Positions 1 to 10,027 of a stretch of DNA of 34,749 bases are shown in pieces. Under the pieces are notes generated by a model. That model saw nothing but the letters and a program-made list of their open reading frames with translations. It was not told where the DNA came from and ran no database searches. The stretch comes from Anaerotignum sp. (GTDB lineage: Bacteria > Bacillota > Clostridia > Lachnospirales > Anaerotignaceae), in assembly GCA_028710085.1 (NCBI GenBank), contig JAQUSU010000014.1, positions 1 through 34,749 on the forward strand, given 5' to 3'. The position numbers and the translations under genes are program-made. Positions within the stretch are counted from its first letter, which is position 1; each line of letters begins with the position of its first letter.

Positions 1-2
1 GA

Positions 3-470
3 CGGAAAATATTTCTGGAAGGAAACCATGATTATTGGTGGAAGTCTGCTTCAAGATTAGAGAGAGAATATAAGGGAATGCGATTTTTAAAAAATGATTG
101 TGACCGTTATGAAAATATATTTATCTGCGGCACAAGAGGCTGGATATGCCCCAACGATACCCGTTTTACCCCACAGGATAAAAAGCTTTATGAAAGAGAG
201 CAGATCAGGCTAAGGCTTTCTTTAGACAGCGCAATGAAACGGGGAGCGGAGGAAATTCTTTTGATGATGCATTTCCCGCCAGTCAATGACAAACAGGAGG
301 ACTCTGCCTTTTTGGAGATCATAAGGGAGTATCCCATAAGACAAGTGGTGTATGGGCATTTACATGGAAAGCCCAGCCACGATAGTGGCATAAAGGGCGA
401 AAAAGATGGAATCAATTTTCATTTGGTTTCCGCTGATTATCTTGATTTTTGCCCGAAAAAAATAATATGA
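3..470 (+). CDS. calcineurin-like metallophosphoesterase, 5'-truncated by window edge
   Basis: The frame of ORF 78..470 is open back to position 3 and reads KIFLEGNHDYWWKSASRLEREYKG-MRFLKND...; GNHD and GHLHG metallophosphoesterase motifs are present. Confidence 0.85.
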   Translation, partial: RKIFLEGNHDYWWKSASRLEREYKGMRFLKNDCDRYENIFICGTRGWICPNDTRFTPQDKKLYEREQIRLRLSLDSAMKRGAEEILLMMHFPPVNDKQEDSAFLEIIREYPIRQVVYGHLHGKPSHDSGIKGEKDGINFHLVSADYLDFCPKKII

Positions 471-483
471 AGGTATATTTAAA

Positions 484-510
484 AACGGTGATTGTTTTTC
501 AATCGCCGTT
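484..510. repeat. left terminator-like palindrome flanking element copy 1 (AACGGTGATTGTTTTTCAATCGCCGTT)
   Basis: Inverted repeat read directly; matches 685-711 with one difference (GTG versus GCG). Confidence 0.85.
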
Positions 511-684
511 CAGACTGTCGAAAAACCTTGGGCGCCGCCCAAACCTGCTTGCTTTTTGTAAAAAGCAAGACCAAAAACTTATATATAAACCGCATATTCA
601 TGGGGGTTATAACGGGTCAAGGGCGAAACCCTTGTAGGTGTTTGAGGGCAAAGCCCTCAAGGTTTTGACTTTATCGACACACTG
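511..684. mobile_element. MITE-like non-coding hairpin-rich element, copy 1 (174 bp)
   Basis: Imperfect terminal inverted repeats: CAGACTGTCGAAAAACC at the left, CAGTGTGTCGATAAAGTCAAAACC as the reverse complement of the right end. Internal hairpins include TTGGGCG/CGCCCAA, CTTGCTTTTT/AAAAGCAAG, CAAGGG/CCCTTG and TTGAGGGCAAAGCCCTCAA. Related copy at 34372-34604. Confidence 0.75.
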
Positions 685-718
685 AACGGCGATTGTTTTT
701 CAATCGCCGTTTTTTTTA
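685..718. terminator. bidirectional intrinsic terminator between convergent genes (right flank of element copy 1)
   Basis: AACGGCGATTG-TTTTT-CAATCGCCGTT followed by a T-run, located just past the stop of the minus-strand CDS 716..949. Confidence 0.8.
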
Positions 719-949
719 ATCCTCAAAGTCATTTGCAGCTTCCACAATCCGCTTTTTCAATGCGCGTACGTCATAATCCTCTTCCAAATCCAATTCTAAG
801 GAAAAGCTTTCTAATTCGTCTTCATCTGCAAGATAGGTTGCTTCAAAGGCAGTGGTTAAATCATCTTCAAATAAGATTTCCCCTTCGATGGCCCAGCTGT
901 CATCCCCTTTATCGATAGAATAGATATTGAGTTCAGTGATTCGTAACAT
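716..949 (-). CDS. small acidic hypothetical protein (77 aa)
   Basis: Complete ORF with a following intrinsic terminator; acidic composition; family not recognised. Confidence 0.7.
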   Translation of the reverse strand: MLRITELNIYSIDKGDDSWAIEGEILFEDDLTTAFEATYLADEDELESFSLELDLEEDYDVRALKKRIVEAANDFED

Positions 950-990
950 TGCAAAAAATCCTCCCTTAAATTAATCATACAATTTCCTTT

Positions 991-1566
991 TTATTTACTT
1001 GTCTTTTTCGGCTTTTTTACGGAATATCCAAAGGTACCCAATTGTTCACCGAGGGTGAAGTATGCGCCATGTGAATAGCAAACAGGTTCGGCATCATTAA
1101 AGTGAAATTTGCCTGTTTCGTCTAAATATTCATCACTGACGCTAACGGAAACGACTTCTGCCAAAAACATATGATGTGTACCCAAAGGAATGATTTCCTT
1201 TACCTTGCACTCAATGTTTACAGGGCTTTCGTAGATAATCGGTGCGTCTACTTTCTCGCCCTTTTTTGCAGTAAGCTTCATTTCCTTGAATTTATCCATA
1301 TCACGTCCACTTTTTACGCCACAAAAGTCGCAGGCATAGGTCAAGTCTTTCGTGACCAGATTAATTACAAACTCCTTGCTGTTTTTGATTAGCTCGAACG
1401 AGTGACGTGAGGGACGTATGGAGACATAGGTCATTGCAGGGTCACTGTTGATGGTTCCCGTCCATGCAACAGTAATAATATTCGCATTTTCCTCTGTGCC
1501 GCAAGATACCATAACAACAGGTACGGGGTAAAGTACGGTACCCGGCTTCCATATTGCTTTTCCCAT
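991..1566 (-). CDS. flavin reductase family protein (FMN-binding)
   Basis: 191 aa; sequence VVMVSCGTEENANIITVAWTGTINSDPAMTYVSIRPSRHSFELIKNSKEFVINL is typical of the flavin reductase-like family. Confidence 0.85.
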   Translation of the reverse strand: MGKAIWKPGTVLYPVPVVMVSCGTEENANIITVAWTGTINSDPAMTYVSIRPSRHSFELIKNSKEFVINLVTKDLTYACDFCGVKSGRDMDKFKEMKLTAKKGEKVDAPIIYESPVNIECKVKEIIPLGTHHMFLAEVVSVSVSDEYLDETGKFHFNDAEPVCYSHGAYFTLGEQLGTFGYSVKKPKKTSK

Positions 1567-1611
1567 GAAACAACCTCCTTAATTTGAGTGTATTACTAAG
1601 TAACGATATTT

Positions 1612-1640
1612 ATCTTATACGAGAAATGGCACTTTGTAAA
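1612..1640 (-). promoter_or_regulatory. candidate promoter for the flavin reductase gene
   Basis: Minus strand TTTACA-N17-TAAGAT (complement of TGTAAA 1635-1640 and ATCTTA 1612-1617). Confidence 0.5.
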
Positions 1641-1683
1641 GATGAAAAACGGCCTAGATTTCAAATCATTTTTTGGCTATTTC

Positions 1684-1712
1684 TTGTATTCTATGCTATT
1701 TTTCAGTATGAT
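1684..1712 (+). promoter_or_regulatory. candidate promoter for the RNA methyltransferase gene
   Basis: TTGTAT-N17-TATGAT upstream of the ATG at 1744. Confidence 0.5.
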
Positions 1713-1743
1713 ATTATAGAGAGAACGAATTTGGAGGAAAACT

Positions 1744-3081
1744 ATGGAATTACCCATTCAATATGCAGAAAAAATGCAGGAGCTTTTGGGGGAGGAATAC
1801 CAAGAATACTTAGATTCCTTTGCAGAACCCAGATATTTTGGCTTGCGCATCAATACGTTAAAGCTTTCGGCGGAGGATTTCCCAAAGAAAAATATTTATT
1901 CCCTATCGCCAGTGCCCTGGTGCAAAGAAGGATTTTATTTTTCCCAGGGGGAACGTCCGGCAAAGCATCCGTATTATCATGCAGGACTATATTATTTGCA
2001 GGAGCCCAGTGCCATGAGCCCAGCGGCGGTTTTACCCATTGCGCCGGGGGAGCGGGTTTTGGATGTTTGCGCAGCACCTGGGGGGAAATCCACCCAAATA
2101 GGCGCAAAACTTCAGGGAGAAGGGCTTTTGATTGCCAACGATATCAGCGCTGGACGAGCGAAGGCACTGTTGAAGAATATCGAGCTGTTTGGCATTCGCA
2201 ATGGTGTTGTAATGAGCGAACCGCCGGAACGGTTGCAAGAAAGATTCTCTGATTTTTTTGATAAGATTCTCATCGATGCCCCATGCTCGGGCGAGGGAAT
2301 GTTTCGCAAGGAACCCGATATGATCAAAAGCTGGAATGAAGAAATGCTTGCATTTTGCCAAAAGGAGCAGGGAAAAATATTAGAAGCCTGTGCAACCATG
2401 CTGCGCCCGGGAGGAATGCTCCTTTATTCCACCTGTACATTTGCCATTGAGGAGAATGAAAAAAGCATTGCTGATTTCTTAGAACGACACAAGGAGTTTT
2501 CCCTTGTTCCCATTGAGAAAAAATTTGGCTTTTCGGAAGGCATTGGAGAACTGCACCATTGTGCCAGACTATATCCCCATAAAATAAAGGGAGAGGGCCA
2601 TTTTCTTGCCCTACTGCAAAAGAACGGCACGGCAGAGAAAGTTATGCTGGCAGGGGAAATTGGAGAAAAGGAACAGGCTTTGGCACCATTTTTTGAATTT
2701 CAAAAGGAAGTGCTGAAAACAGAGCTTGTGGGAACGTTTAAAATTTTTGGGGAAAGCCTGTACCTTTTGCCACAGGACATGCCCTCCATGAAAGGACTAC
2801 GGATATTGCGCACCGGTTGGCAATTGGGAACACTGAAAAAAGGTCGGTTTGAGCCCTCCCAAGCCTTTGCCATGGGACTTTCTAAAAATGAGGTATCAAA
2901 TACCATGGATTTTTCCTTGGAGGATGACAGGGTGATTCGTTATTTAAAAGGGGAAACTGTGGAAGCAGAGGGAAAGGACGGCTGGACCTTGGTTTGCACA
3001 GACGGATTCCCTTTGGGTTGGGCGAAAAGACAAGGCGGAAGGCTGAAAAATAAATATGCAGTGGGTTGGAAATGGGAATAA
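1744..3081 (+). CDS. RsmB/NOP (NOL1/NOP2/Sun) family SAM-dependent RNA cytosine methyltransferase
   Basis: 445 aa; VLDVCAAPGGKSTQIG, LIDAPCSGEGMFRK and LLYSTCTFAIEENE motifs. Confidence 0.9.
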   Translation: MELPIQYAEKMQELLGEEYQEYLDSFAEPRYFGLRINTLKLSAEDFPKKNIYSLSPVPWCKEGFYFSQGERPAKHPYYHAGLYYLQEPSAMSPAAVLPIAPGERVLDVCAAPGGKSTQIGAKLQGEGLLIANDISAGRAKALLKNIELFGIRNGVVMSEPPERLQERFSDFFDKILIDAPCSGEGMFRKEPDMIKSWNEEMLAFCQKEQGKILEACATMLRPGGMLLYSTCTFAIEENEKSIADFLERHKEFSLVPIEKKFGFSEGIGELHHCARLYPHKIKGEGHFLALLQKNGTAEKVMLAGEIGEKEQALAPFFEFQKEVLKTELVGTFKIFGESLYLLPQDMPSMKGLRILRTGWQLGTLKKGRFEPSQAFAMGLSKNEVSNTMDFSLEDDRVIRYLKGETVEAEGKDGWTLVCTDGFPLGWAKRQGGRLKNKYAVGWKWE

Positions 3082-3116
3082 TTGTCCGTAATTAGTGGAC
3101 AAATGTGTAATTGTGG

Positions 3117-3144
3117 TTGACAAATGACGAAAAATTTGTAAAAT
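3117..3144 (+). promoter_or_regulatory. candidate promoter for thrC
   Basis: TTGACA-N16-TAAAAT upstream of the thrC start. Confidence 0.45.
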
Positions 3145-3187
3145 AAAACTATCGTAAATTTTTAGAATGAGGAAGAAGGAGAAAAAC

Positions 3188-4654
3188 ATGGCAAACTTGA
3201 CATATATGGGAACAAGGGATCAGTCCATTCGGGCAACAGCTTCACAAGCGATTTTGAGAGGGATTTGCCCCGATGGTGGGCTTTATATACCGGAGGTAAT
3301 TCCTACCATGGAAAAATCCATGGAGGAATTAACGAAGCTCAGCTATCAGGAGCTGGCATATGAGGTTTTAAGCTTATTTTTGGATTTTACTGAGGAGGAG
3401 CTAAAGGCTTGTATTCACGGGGCATACGATGAAAAATTTGATACACCAGAGATTGCGCCTGTAGTGCAAAAGGGAGATGCTTTATTTTTGGAGCTCTTCC
3501 ACGGCAGAACCTTGGCGTTTAAGGATATGGCATTGTCTATTTTGCCTTATTTTATGAAAACTGCGGCAAAAAGAGAGGGAATAGACAAGGAAATTGTAAT
3601 TTTAACGGCAACCTCAGGTGATACAGGAAAAGCGGCACTGGAAGGCTTTGCAGGGGTTGAGGGTACGAAAATTATTGTATTTTTCCCAGAGGACGGCGTA
3701 AGCCCTGTGCAAAAATTGCAAATGACCACCCAGGAGGGAGAAAACACTTGTGTTGTTGGGATTTTAGGTAACTTTGACGATGCCCAAAGTGCAGTAAAAA
3801 GTATTTTTACCGATAAGGCTTTAGGAGAAGAGCTGGAAAAGAAGGGCTATTTATTCTCCTCTGCAAACTCCATCAATATCGGGCGCTTGGTTCCCCAGAT
3901 TGTTTATTATTTCCATGCTTATTTGGAAGCGGTAAGGCAGGGTACTTTGAAAATGGGCGAGGAAATAAACTTTACGGTACCCACAGGGAATTTTGGAGAT
4001 ATTTTAGCAGGCTGGTACGCAATGAAAATGGGGCTTCCCGTTGGTCATTTTGTATGTGCCTCCAATGATAATAAGGTGCTCTATGATTTCTTCCGTACCG
4101 GCACCTACGACAGAAACAGAGAGTTTCATGTAACGGTTTCCCCTTCCATGGATATTTTGATTTCCAGCAATTTGGAGCGTTTGCTTAGCCACATGGCAGG
4201 ACAGGACGCCACAAAAGAGGATATGGCGAAGTTGAACAAGGATGGCAAGTATTCCGTTACGATTACAGAGAAGAAAATCAGCGGTGAATTTGCAACAGAA
4301 AAAGAAACCTATGGAGCAATCAGAAATTTCTTTGAGGAAACAGGCTATATCATGGATACCCATACAGCAGTTGCTTATGCCGCTTATCAGAAATACAAAG
4401 GGGAAAGCGGCGACACTAGGCCTATGGTAATTATTTCCACTGCAAGCCCTTACAAGTTTACAAAGGATGTTATGATGGCTTTGGACGAAAAATATGCCAA
4501 GGAGGATGCGTTTGAATTAATGTACGTTTTGGAAAAAATAAGCGGTGTTTCTATTCCGGAACCAATCCAAGGCATTGAACATAGACCCGTTTTACACAAA
4601 AATGTGTGTGAAAGGGATAAAATTAAGGAGTTTGTAAAAGGCTATCTATTATAA
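3188..4654 (+). CDS. thrC: threonine synthase
   Basis: MANLTYMGTRDQSIRATASQAILRGICPDGGLYIP; PLP lysine region HGRTLAFKDMALS; start placed at the second Met (MANL) after GAAGGAG. Confidence 0.93.
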   Translation: MANLTYMGTRDQSIRATASQAILRGICPDGGLYIPEVIPTMEKSMEELTKLSYQELAYEVLSLFLDFTEEELKACIHGAYDEKFDTPEIAPVVQKGDALFLELFHGRTLAFKDMALSILPYFMKTAAKREGIDKEIVILTATSGDTGKAALEGFAGVEGTKIIVFFPEDGVSPVQKLQMTTQEGENTCVVGILGNFDDAQSAVKSIFTDKALGEELEKKGYLFSSANSINIGRLVPQIVYYFHAYLEAVRQGTLKMGEEINFTVPTGNFGDILAGWYAMKMGLPVGHFVCASNDNKVLYDFFRTGTYDRNREFHVTVSPSMDILISSNLERLLSHMAGQDATKEDMAKLNKDGKYSVTITEKKISGEFATEKETYGAIRNFFEETGYIMDTHTAVAYAAYQKYKGESGDTRPMVIISTASPYKFTKDVMMALDEKYAKEDAFELMYVLEKISGVSIPEPIQGIEHRPVLHKNVCERDKIKEFVKGYLL

Positions 4655-4932
4655 AATTTCAAAATCATAGGAAAAATGTGTAAATCTTATGACAACCACC
4701 GTTTTTTGTTATGCAGAAATGACAAGAAAAGTGCTCCTTTGGGCAAAGCCTTTGCTTGTCTTTGAGAAAGTGGGGGCGGAAAGCGGAAAGCCGTTGATTT
4801 TGTTGGTTGAATGCTTTACAATGTATAAGAAACGTACCAAAAGTAACCAAAATGCGTTTCGTAGGCTTCACCATGAAAATGGATGAAAAGCAAAAACAAG
4901 GAATCTAAAAAAGATAAAAAGGAGATATTACC

Positions 4933-5580
4933 ATGAAAATGTTCATCGACACAGCGAATGTGGAACACATCAGAGAGGCAAACGATTTAGGCGTTATTTG
5001 CGGCGTTACAACAAATCCTTCCCTGATTGCAAAAGAAGGCAGGGACTTCGTTGAAGTGGTAAAGGAAATTACAACAATCGTAGATGGCCCAATCAGTGCA
5101 GAGGTCATCAGCCTTGAGCATGAAGGCATGGTAAAAGAAGCCAGAGAACTGGTGAAAATCCATAAAAATATTGTAATTAAAATTCCTATGACATTGGAAG
5201 GCTTAAAGGCTGTAAAAATTTTAACAGCTGAGGGCATTAAAACCAACGTAACCTTGATTTTCTCCGCAACACAGGCGTTGATGGCTGCAAGAGCAGGCGC
5301 AACCTATGTTAGCCCCTTCTTAGGCAGAATTGACGATATTGGTGCGGTTGGTATGACTTTAATCGAAGAAATCGTTGAAATCTTTGAGGTACATGGAATC
5401 CAGACAGAAGTGATTGCAGCTAGTATTCGTAATCCTTTGCATGTTATTGATGCGGCAAGAGTTGGCTGCCATATTGCAACCATTCCTTACAACGTATTGA
5501 TTCAGATGGCAAAGCATCCCTTGACGGATATCGGAATCGAACGTTTCTTGAAGGATTGGGAAAGCGTACCTAAAAAATAA
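4933..5580 (+). CDS. fsa: fructose-6-phosphate aldolase/transaldolase (TalC/FSA-type)
   Basis: 215 aa; [36 protein letters not shown] and IVIKIPMT motif; RBS AAGGAG. Confidence 0.9.
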   Translation: MKMFIDTANVEHIREANDLGVICGVTTNPSLIAKEGRDFVEVVKEITTIVDGPISAEVISLEHEGMVKEARELVKIHKNIVIKIPMTLEGLKAVKILTAEGIKTNVTLIFSATQALMAARAGATYVSPFLGRIDDIGAVGMTLIEEIVEIFEVHGIQTEVIAASIRNPLHVIDAARVGCHIATIPYNVLIQMAKHPLTDIGIERFLKDWESVPKK

Positions 5581-5602
5581 TCTTGTTTACGGAGGTAAAA
5601 GC

Positions 5603-7585
5603 ATGAACCCTATGGATCAATTATCGATTAACACCCTGCGGTTTCTTTCCGCAGAAGCAATTCAAAAAGCAAACAGCGGGCATCCCGGCTTGCCTTTGGG
5701 CGCAGCGCCTATGACGTATACCCTATGGGCAAAGGAAATGAAGATGAACCCCAAGAATCCTGCATGGGATGACAGGGATCGCTTCGTTCTTTCCGCAGGA
5801 CACGGCTCCGCGTTGTTATATTCCTTACTGCACTTGTTCGGCTACGGCTTGACCATTGAAGATTTGAAAAACTTCCGTCAGAGAAATTCTTTGACACCCG
5901 GTCACCCCGAATATAAGCATACCCTTGGTGTGGAAACCACCACAGGCCCATTGGGACAAGGGATTGCAAATGCAGTGGGTATGGCTTTGGCTGAAAGCCA
6001 TTTGGCTGCAAAATTTAACACTCCCGAATTCAAAGTGGTAGACCATTATACCTTTGCCCTTTGCGGTGACGGTTGCTTGCAAGAGGGCGTTGCTTCTGAA
6101 GCGGCTTCCTTGGCAGGAACAATGGGTCTTTCCAAATTGGTTTTATTGTATGATTGCAACAAAATTACAATCGAAGGCAGCACAGATGTTGCATTTACAG
6201 AAGATGTAAAGGCACGTTTCATTGCCTACGGTTGGGATGTATTTGAAGTGGCAGACGGCAATGACGTTGATGTGCTTACCGAAACCATTGCAAAAGCAAA
6301 AGCGACGGACAAGCCTGCTTTGGTAAAGGTAAATACCCAGATTGGTTACGGCGCACCCAATAAACAGGGCAAGGCTTCTGCCCATGGCGAACCCCTTGGT
6401 GCAGATGAAATTGGCTTAGCAAAGGAAAATTTAGGCTGGAAGTATGCAGATGAATTTTTCGTTCCCGAAGAAGTAAAGGCGCATATGGCTGAAATCATTG
6501 CAAACGGGGAAAAAGCAGAAGCGGCTTGGAACGAAATGTTCAAGGCTTACGCTGAAAAGAACCCTGAATTGGCAAAGGAATATGCCACTTGGCATAGCGA
6601 GAAGCTGGCGGTTGATTTGTTAAACGACGAGGACTTCTGGAAAAACGAGGGAGATATTGCAACCCGTGCGGCATCTGAAAAGGTACTGCAGAAGGTGGCA
6701 AAGGCTGTGCCTAACCTGTTCGGTGGTTCTGCCGATTTGGCACCCTCCAATAAGTCCTTGATGAAGGATAGAGAATATTACAGCAAAGAAAATCCCGCAG
6801 GCTCCAATGTTCACTTTGGCATTCGTGAGTTTGCAATGACGGCTATGGCAAACGGCATGGCGGTGCATGGCGGTTTACGCCCATATGTGGCAGGCTTCTT
6901 TGTATTTGCGGATTATATGAAGGCAGGGCTTCGCATGGAATCCTTGATGGGCTTGCCTGTCATCAGCATTTTAACCCACGACAGCATTGGCGTTGGGGAA
7001 GATGGCCCCACACATCAGCCCATTGAGCATTTGGCAATGCTGCGCAGTATGCCCAACTACATTGCGTTTCGCCCTTGCGATACAAGGGAAACAGCCGCTG
7101 GTTGGTATACGGCATTGACAAAAACAAATTCACCCACAGCTTTAATTCTTTCCAGACAGAACCTACCCGCTTTGGAAGGTACAGGCAAGAATGCATTAAA
7201 GGGTGCTTATATTTTGAAGGACTGCGTTGGAACACCTGATGTTTTGTTGATGGCAAGCGGTTCTGAGGTGGAGCTGATTTACAAGGCGTACGATATGCTG
7301 GCTGAAAAAGGCGTAAAAGCAAGAGTTATCAGTATGCCTAGCTGGGATTTGTTCGAGGAGCAAAGCGCAGAATACAAGGAAAGCGTTATGCCCAAGGCGG
7401 TCAGAGCAAGAGTTGCAGTGGAGGCGGCGGCTGATTTTGGCTGGCACAAGTATATTGGCTTAGACGGTGCTGTCATTGCGATGGAGGGCTTTGGTGCATC
7501 TGCGCCCGCAGGCTTATTATTTAAGGACTTTGGCTTTACCGTTGAGAACGTTGTGGAAAAGGCTTTCACACTGGTAAATAAATAA
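5603..7585 (+). CDS. tkt: transketolase
   Basis: 660 aa; [57 protein letters not shown] motifs. Confidence 0.97.
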   Translation: MNPMDQLSINTLRFLSAEAIQKANSGHPGLPLGAAPMTYTLWAKEMKMNPKNPAWDDRDRFVLSAGHGSALLYSLLHLFGYGLTIEDLKNFRQRNSLTPGHPEYKHTLGVETTTGPLGQGIANAVGMALAESHLAAKFNTPEFKVVDHYTFALCGDGCLQEGVASEAASLAGTMGLSKLVLLYDCNKITIEGSTDVAFTEDVKARFIAYGWDVFEVADGNDVDVLTETIAKAKATDKPALVKVNTQIGYGAPNKQGKASAHGEPLGADEIGLAKENLGWKYADEFFVPEEVKAHMAEIIANGEKAEAAWNEMFKAYAEKNPELAKEYATWHSEKLAVDLLNDEDFWKNEGDIATRAASEKVLQKVAKAVPNLFGGSADLAPSNKSLMKDREYYSKENPAGSNVHFGIREFAMTAMANGMAVHGGLRPYVAGFFVFADYMKAGLRMESLMGLPVISILTHDSIGVGEDGPTHQPIEHLAMLRSMPNYIAFRPCDTRETAAGWYTALTKTNSPTALILSRQNLPALEGTGKNALKGAYILKDCVGTPDVLLMASGSEVELIYKAYDMLAEKGVKARVISMPSWDLFEEQSAEYKESVMPKAVRARVAVEAAADFGWHKYIGLDGAVIAMEGFGASAPAGLLFKDFGFTVENVVEKAFTLVNK

Positions 7586-7607
7586 TTCAATAACGAAAAG
7601 TAACGAG

Positions 7608-7663
7608 AAGCGCTCGGGGGGATGAGAGGATTTGGTTTGCTCCATCCCCAAAGGGCTTTTTTA
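7608..7663 (+). terminator. intrinsic terminator after tkt
   Basis: AAGCGCTCGGGGGGATG...CATCCCCAAAGGGCTTTTTT stem and T-run. Confidence 0.6.
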
Positions 7664-7681
7664 TTAGGAAGGAGGGGTGAT

Positions 7682-8236
7682 ATGCGTACGTTTATCGCCA
7701 TTGAGCTATCCCCTGAGGCAAGGGAATATCTTTCAGAGGTTCAAACGGAAACCCAAAAGCATTGCCGCCGAGGAAATTATACGCCCCAAGATAACTTTCA
7801 TGTTACTTTGCATTTTTTGGGCGAAATTAATCCCACGGATGTGGAATATGTAAAGGAAGCCATGTATGAAGCTGCCCAGAGAAATCGTGTTTTTGATTTA
7901 AAGCTGGGGCAAATTGGTTTTTTTGGCAAAGGAGAGCGAGGCGTTCTTTGGGCAGGCTTGGAAAAAAGCGATTCCTTGCAAAGGCTGTTTATGGGGCTTG
8001 AAAAAAGCTTGGAACGACAAGGCTTTGCCCGAGAAAAAAAAGGTCTTAGCCCTCATATTACCTTGGGGCGTGAAGTTGAGCCTCAAAGAAGCTTTTCCGA
8101 TGTGCAAAGAGCGGTTGTCATGGCTGGCAAAAGCTTTACGGTGGAAAAAATCACGTTAATGGAAAGTGTGCGGAGGGGACCAAGGTTAATTTATAAACCG
8201 ATTTATCAGCAGTTATTAAAAGGTTATCGTGCATAA
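7682..8236 (+). CDS. thpR: RNA 2',3'-cyclic phosphodiesterase (LigT/ThpR family)
   Basis: MRTFIAIELSPEAREYL with two HxT/S-type motifs (HVTLHFLG, HITLGR); start at internal Met after GGAAGGAGGGG. Confidence 0.9.
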   Translation: MRTFIAIELSPEAREYLSEVQTETQKHCRRGNYTPQDNFHVTLHFLGEINPTDVEYVKEAMYEAAQRNRVFDLKLGQIGFFGKGERGVLWAGLEKSDSLQRLFMGLEKSLERQGFAREKKGLSPHITLGREVEPQRSFSDVQRAVVMAGKSFTVEKITLMESVRRGPRLIYKPIYQQLLKGYRA

Positions 8237-8358
8237 GGGTAATTTTTCCAATAAAATTGCGTTTATGGGATAAAAATATAAAATTTTATTGTGTAACGAA
8301 AGCTAAGGCAGGTGAAAGGTGCTTTTTGTTTTTCGGATTAATAAGGAGGAAAAAGAAA

Positions 8359-8640
8359 ATGCAGGAAATGGAAAAAGCAGTGATTACCGTATTGGGACAG
8401 GATTGTGTAGGAATTACCGCTAGAGTTTGTACGGTTTTAGCGGAAAGCAACATTAATATATTAGATATTTCCCAAACGATTGTTGGGGGCTACTTTAATA
8501 TGGTGATGGTTGTGGATATTACAAGCATGAAGCTTGGCTATGACGAAATTTCTGAAAAGCTTGATGCCCTTGGTAACGATATGGGGCTTAAAATCAAGGT
8601 TCAGCACACGAAAATCTTTGATGCAATGCATCGCATTTAA
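8359..8640 (+). CDS. ACT domain-containing protein (UPF0237-like)
   Basis: MQEMEKAVITVLGQDCVGITARVCTVLAESNINILDISQTIVGGYFNMVMVVDI; start after AAGGAGGAAAAAG. Confidence 0.88.
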   Translation: MQEMEKAVITVLGQDCVGITARVCTVLAESNINILDISQTIVGGYFNMVMVVDITSMKLGYDEISEKLDALGNDMGLKIKVQHTKIFDAMHRI

Positions 8641-8656
8641 TCAGGGGGGCTGAATA

Positions 8657-10015
8657 ATGATTACAAGAAATGAGATTTTAGAAACCAATCGCATGATTGA
8701 TGATATGAACCTGGACGTTCGAACCATTACAATGGGGATCAGCCTTTTGGACTGTGCGGATGCGGATGTTGATAAATTTAACGAGAAAATATATAACAAG
8801 ATTACCACTTACGCCAAGGATTTGGTGAAGGTGGGGGATGAACTGGCAAAAAAATACGGTGTTCCCGTTGTAAATAAAAGAATTTCCATCACACCCATTG
8901 CAATTGCGGCGGCTGGCTGCAAAACGGACTCCTATGTGAGCATTGCCCAAACCTTGGATCGGGCAGCAAAAGAGGTAGGCGTGAATTTTATCGGCGGTTT
9001 TTCTGCTTTGGTGCACAAGGGCTATACACAAAGCGACAGAAAACTGATTGCATCTATTCCTGAAGCAATGGCTGTCACGGACAGAGTTTGTTCCTCTGTG
9101 AATATTGGAACCTCCAGAAACGGTATTAACATGGATGCTGTAAAGCAAATGGGCGAAATTATTTTGCAGACGGCGGAATGGACAAAGGATGCGGAATGCA
9201 TCGGCTGTGCCAAGCTTGTAATTTTCTGCAATGCCGTTGAGGATAACCCCTTTATGGCAGGGGCATTCCATGGCGTTGGTGAGGCGGATTGTGCCATTAA
9301 CGTTGGTGTAAGCGGTCCCGGCGTTGTGAAAAAGGCCTTGGAGGAAGTGCGTGGCGCAGATTTTGAAACTCTTTGCGAAATGGTAAAGCGTACAGCCTTC
9401 AAAATTACCCGCGTTGGTCAGATGATTGCAGAAGAGGCTTCTGAAATATTGAATGTACCTTTTGGTATCATTGACCTTTCCTTGGCACCCACGCCCGCTG
9501 TTGGTGACAGTATTGCGGAAATTTTTCAGGAAATGGGTCTTGCAGAACCTGGTGCACCGGGAACCACAGCGGCTTTGGCGTTGTTAAATGATAACGTGAA
9601 AAAAGGCGGCGTTATGGCATCCTCCTATGTTGGCGGATTAAGCGGTGCGTTTATTCCTGTCAGCGAGGATCACGGTATGATTGAAGCGGCGGAAAAGGGT
9701 GCGTTGACCTTGGAAAAATTAGAGGCAATGACCTGCGTTTGCTCCGTTGGGTTAGATATGATTGCCATTCCTGGGGATACCCCAGCATCAACCATTTCGG
9801 GAATTATTGCGGATGAGGCGGCAATCGGTATGATTAACAATAAAACCACGGCAGTTCGTCTGATTCCTGTAATCGGCAGAAAAGAAGGCGACCATGTTGA
9901 ATTTGGCGGCTTATTGGGACATGCTCCTGTTATGCCCGTGAATCGTTACAGCTGTGAAGCTTTTATTGCCCGTGGGGGACGTATTCCTGCACCCATTCAT
10001 AGCTTTAAAAATTAA
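8657..10015 (+). CDS. PFL family protein (UPF0210/DUF711-like)
   Basis: 452 aa; [59 protein letters not shown]. Confidence 0.88.
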   Translation: MITRNEILETNRMIDDMNLDVRTITMGISLLDCADADVDKFNEKIYNKITTYAKDLVKVGDELAKKYGVPVVNKRISITPIAIAAAGCKTDSYVSIAQTLDRAAKEVGVNFIGGFSALVHKGYTQSDRKLIASIPEAMAVTDRVCSSVNIGTSRNGINMDAVKQMGEIILQTAEWTKDAECIGCAKLVIFCNAVEDNPFMAGAFHGVGEADCAINVGVSGPGVVKKALEEVRGADFETLCEMVKRTAFKITRVGQMIAEEASEILNVPFGIIDLSLAPTPAVGDSIAEIFQEMGLAEPGAPGTTAALALLNDNVKKGGVMASSYVGGLSGAFIPVSEDHGMIEAAEKGALTLEKLEAMTCVCSVGLDMIAIPGDTPASTISGIIADEAAIGMINNKTTAVRLIPVIGRKEGDHVEFGGLLGHAPVMPVNRYSCEAFIARGGRIPAPIHSFKN

Positions 10016-10027
10016 ATATGTAAAACC

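Noticed and set aside
449-637. 62-aa ORF over element copy 1
   Set aside because: Reads through the inverted repeats of the element; not conserved with copy 2, which has different indels.
484-711. CRISPR array or ordinary tandem repeat interpretation of the hairpin region
   Set aside because: Hairpins differ in sequence, there are no regularly spaced identical repeats, and no cas genes are present.
1584-2252. 222-aa plus-strand ORF overlapping the RNA methyltransferase
   Set aside because: Alternative frame of the clear RsmB/NOP-family gene; no recognisable domain.
4689-4886. 65-aa ORF between thrC and fsa, with a GACAAG...CTTGTC repeat
   Set aside because: No convincing RBS or family; the repeat is short and loosely spaced, so a leader structure could not be supported.
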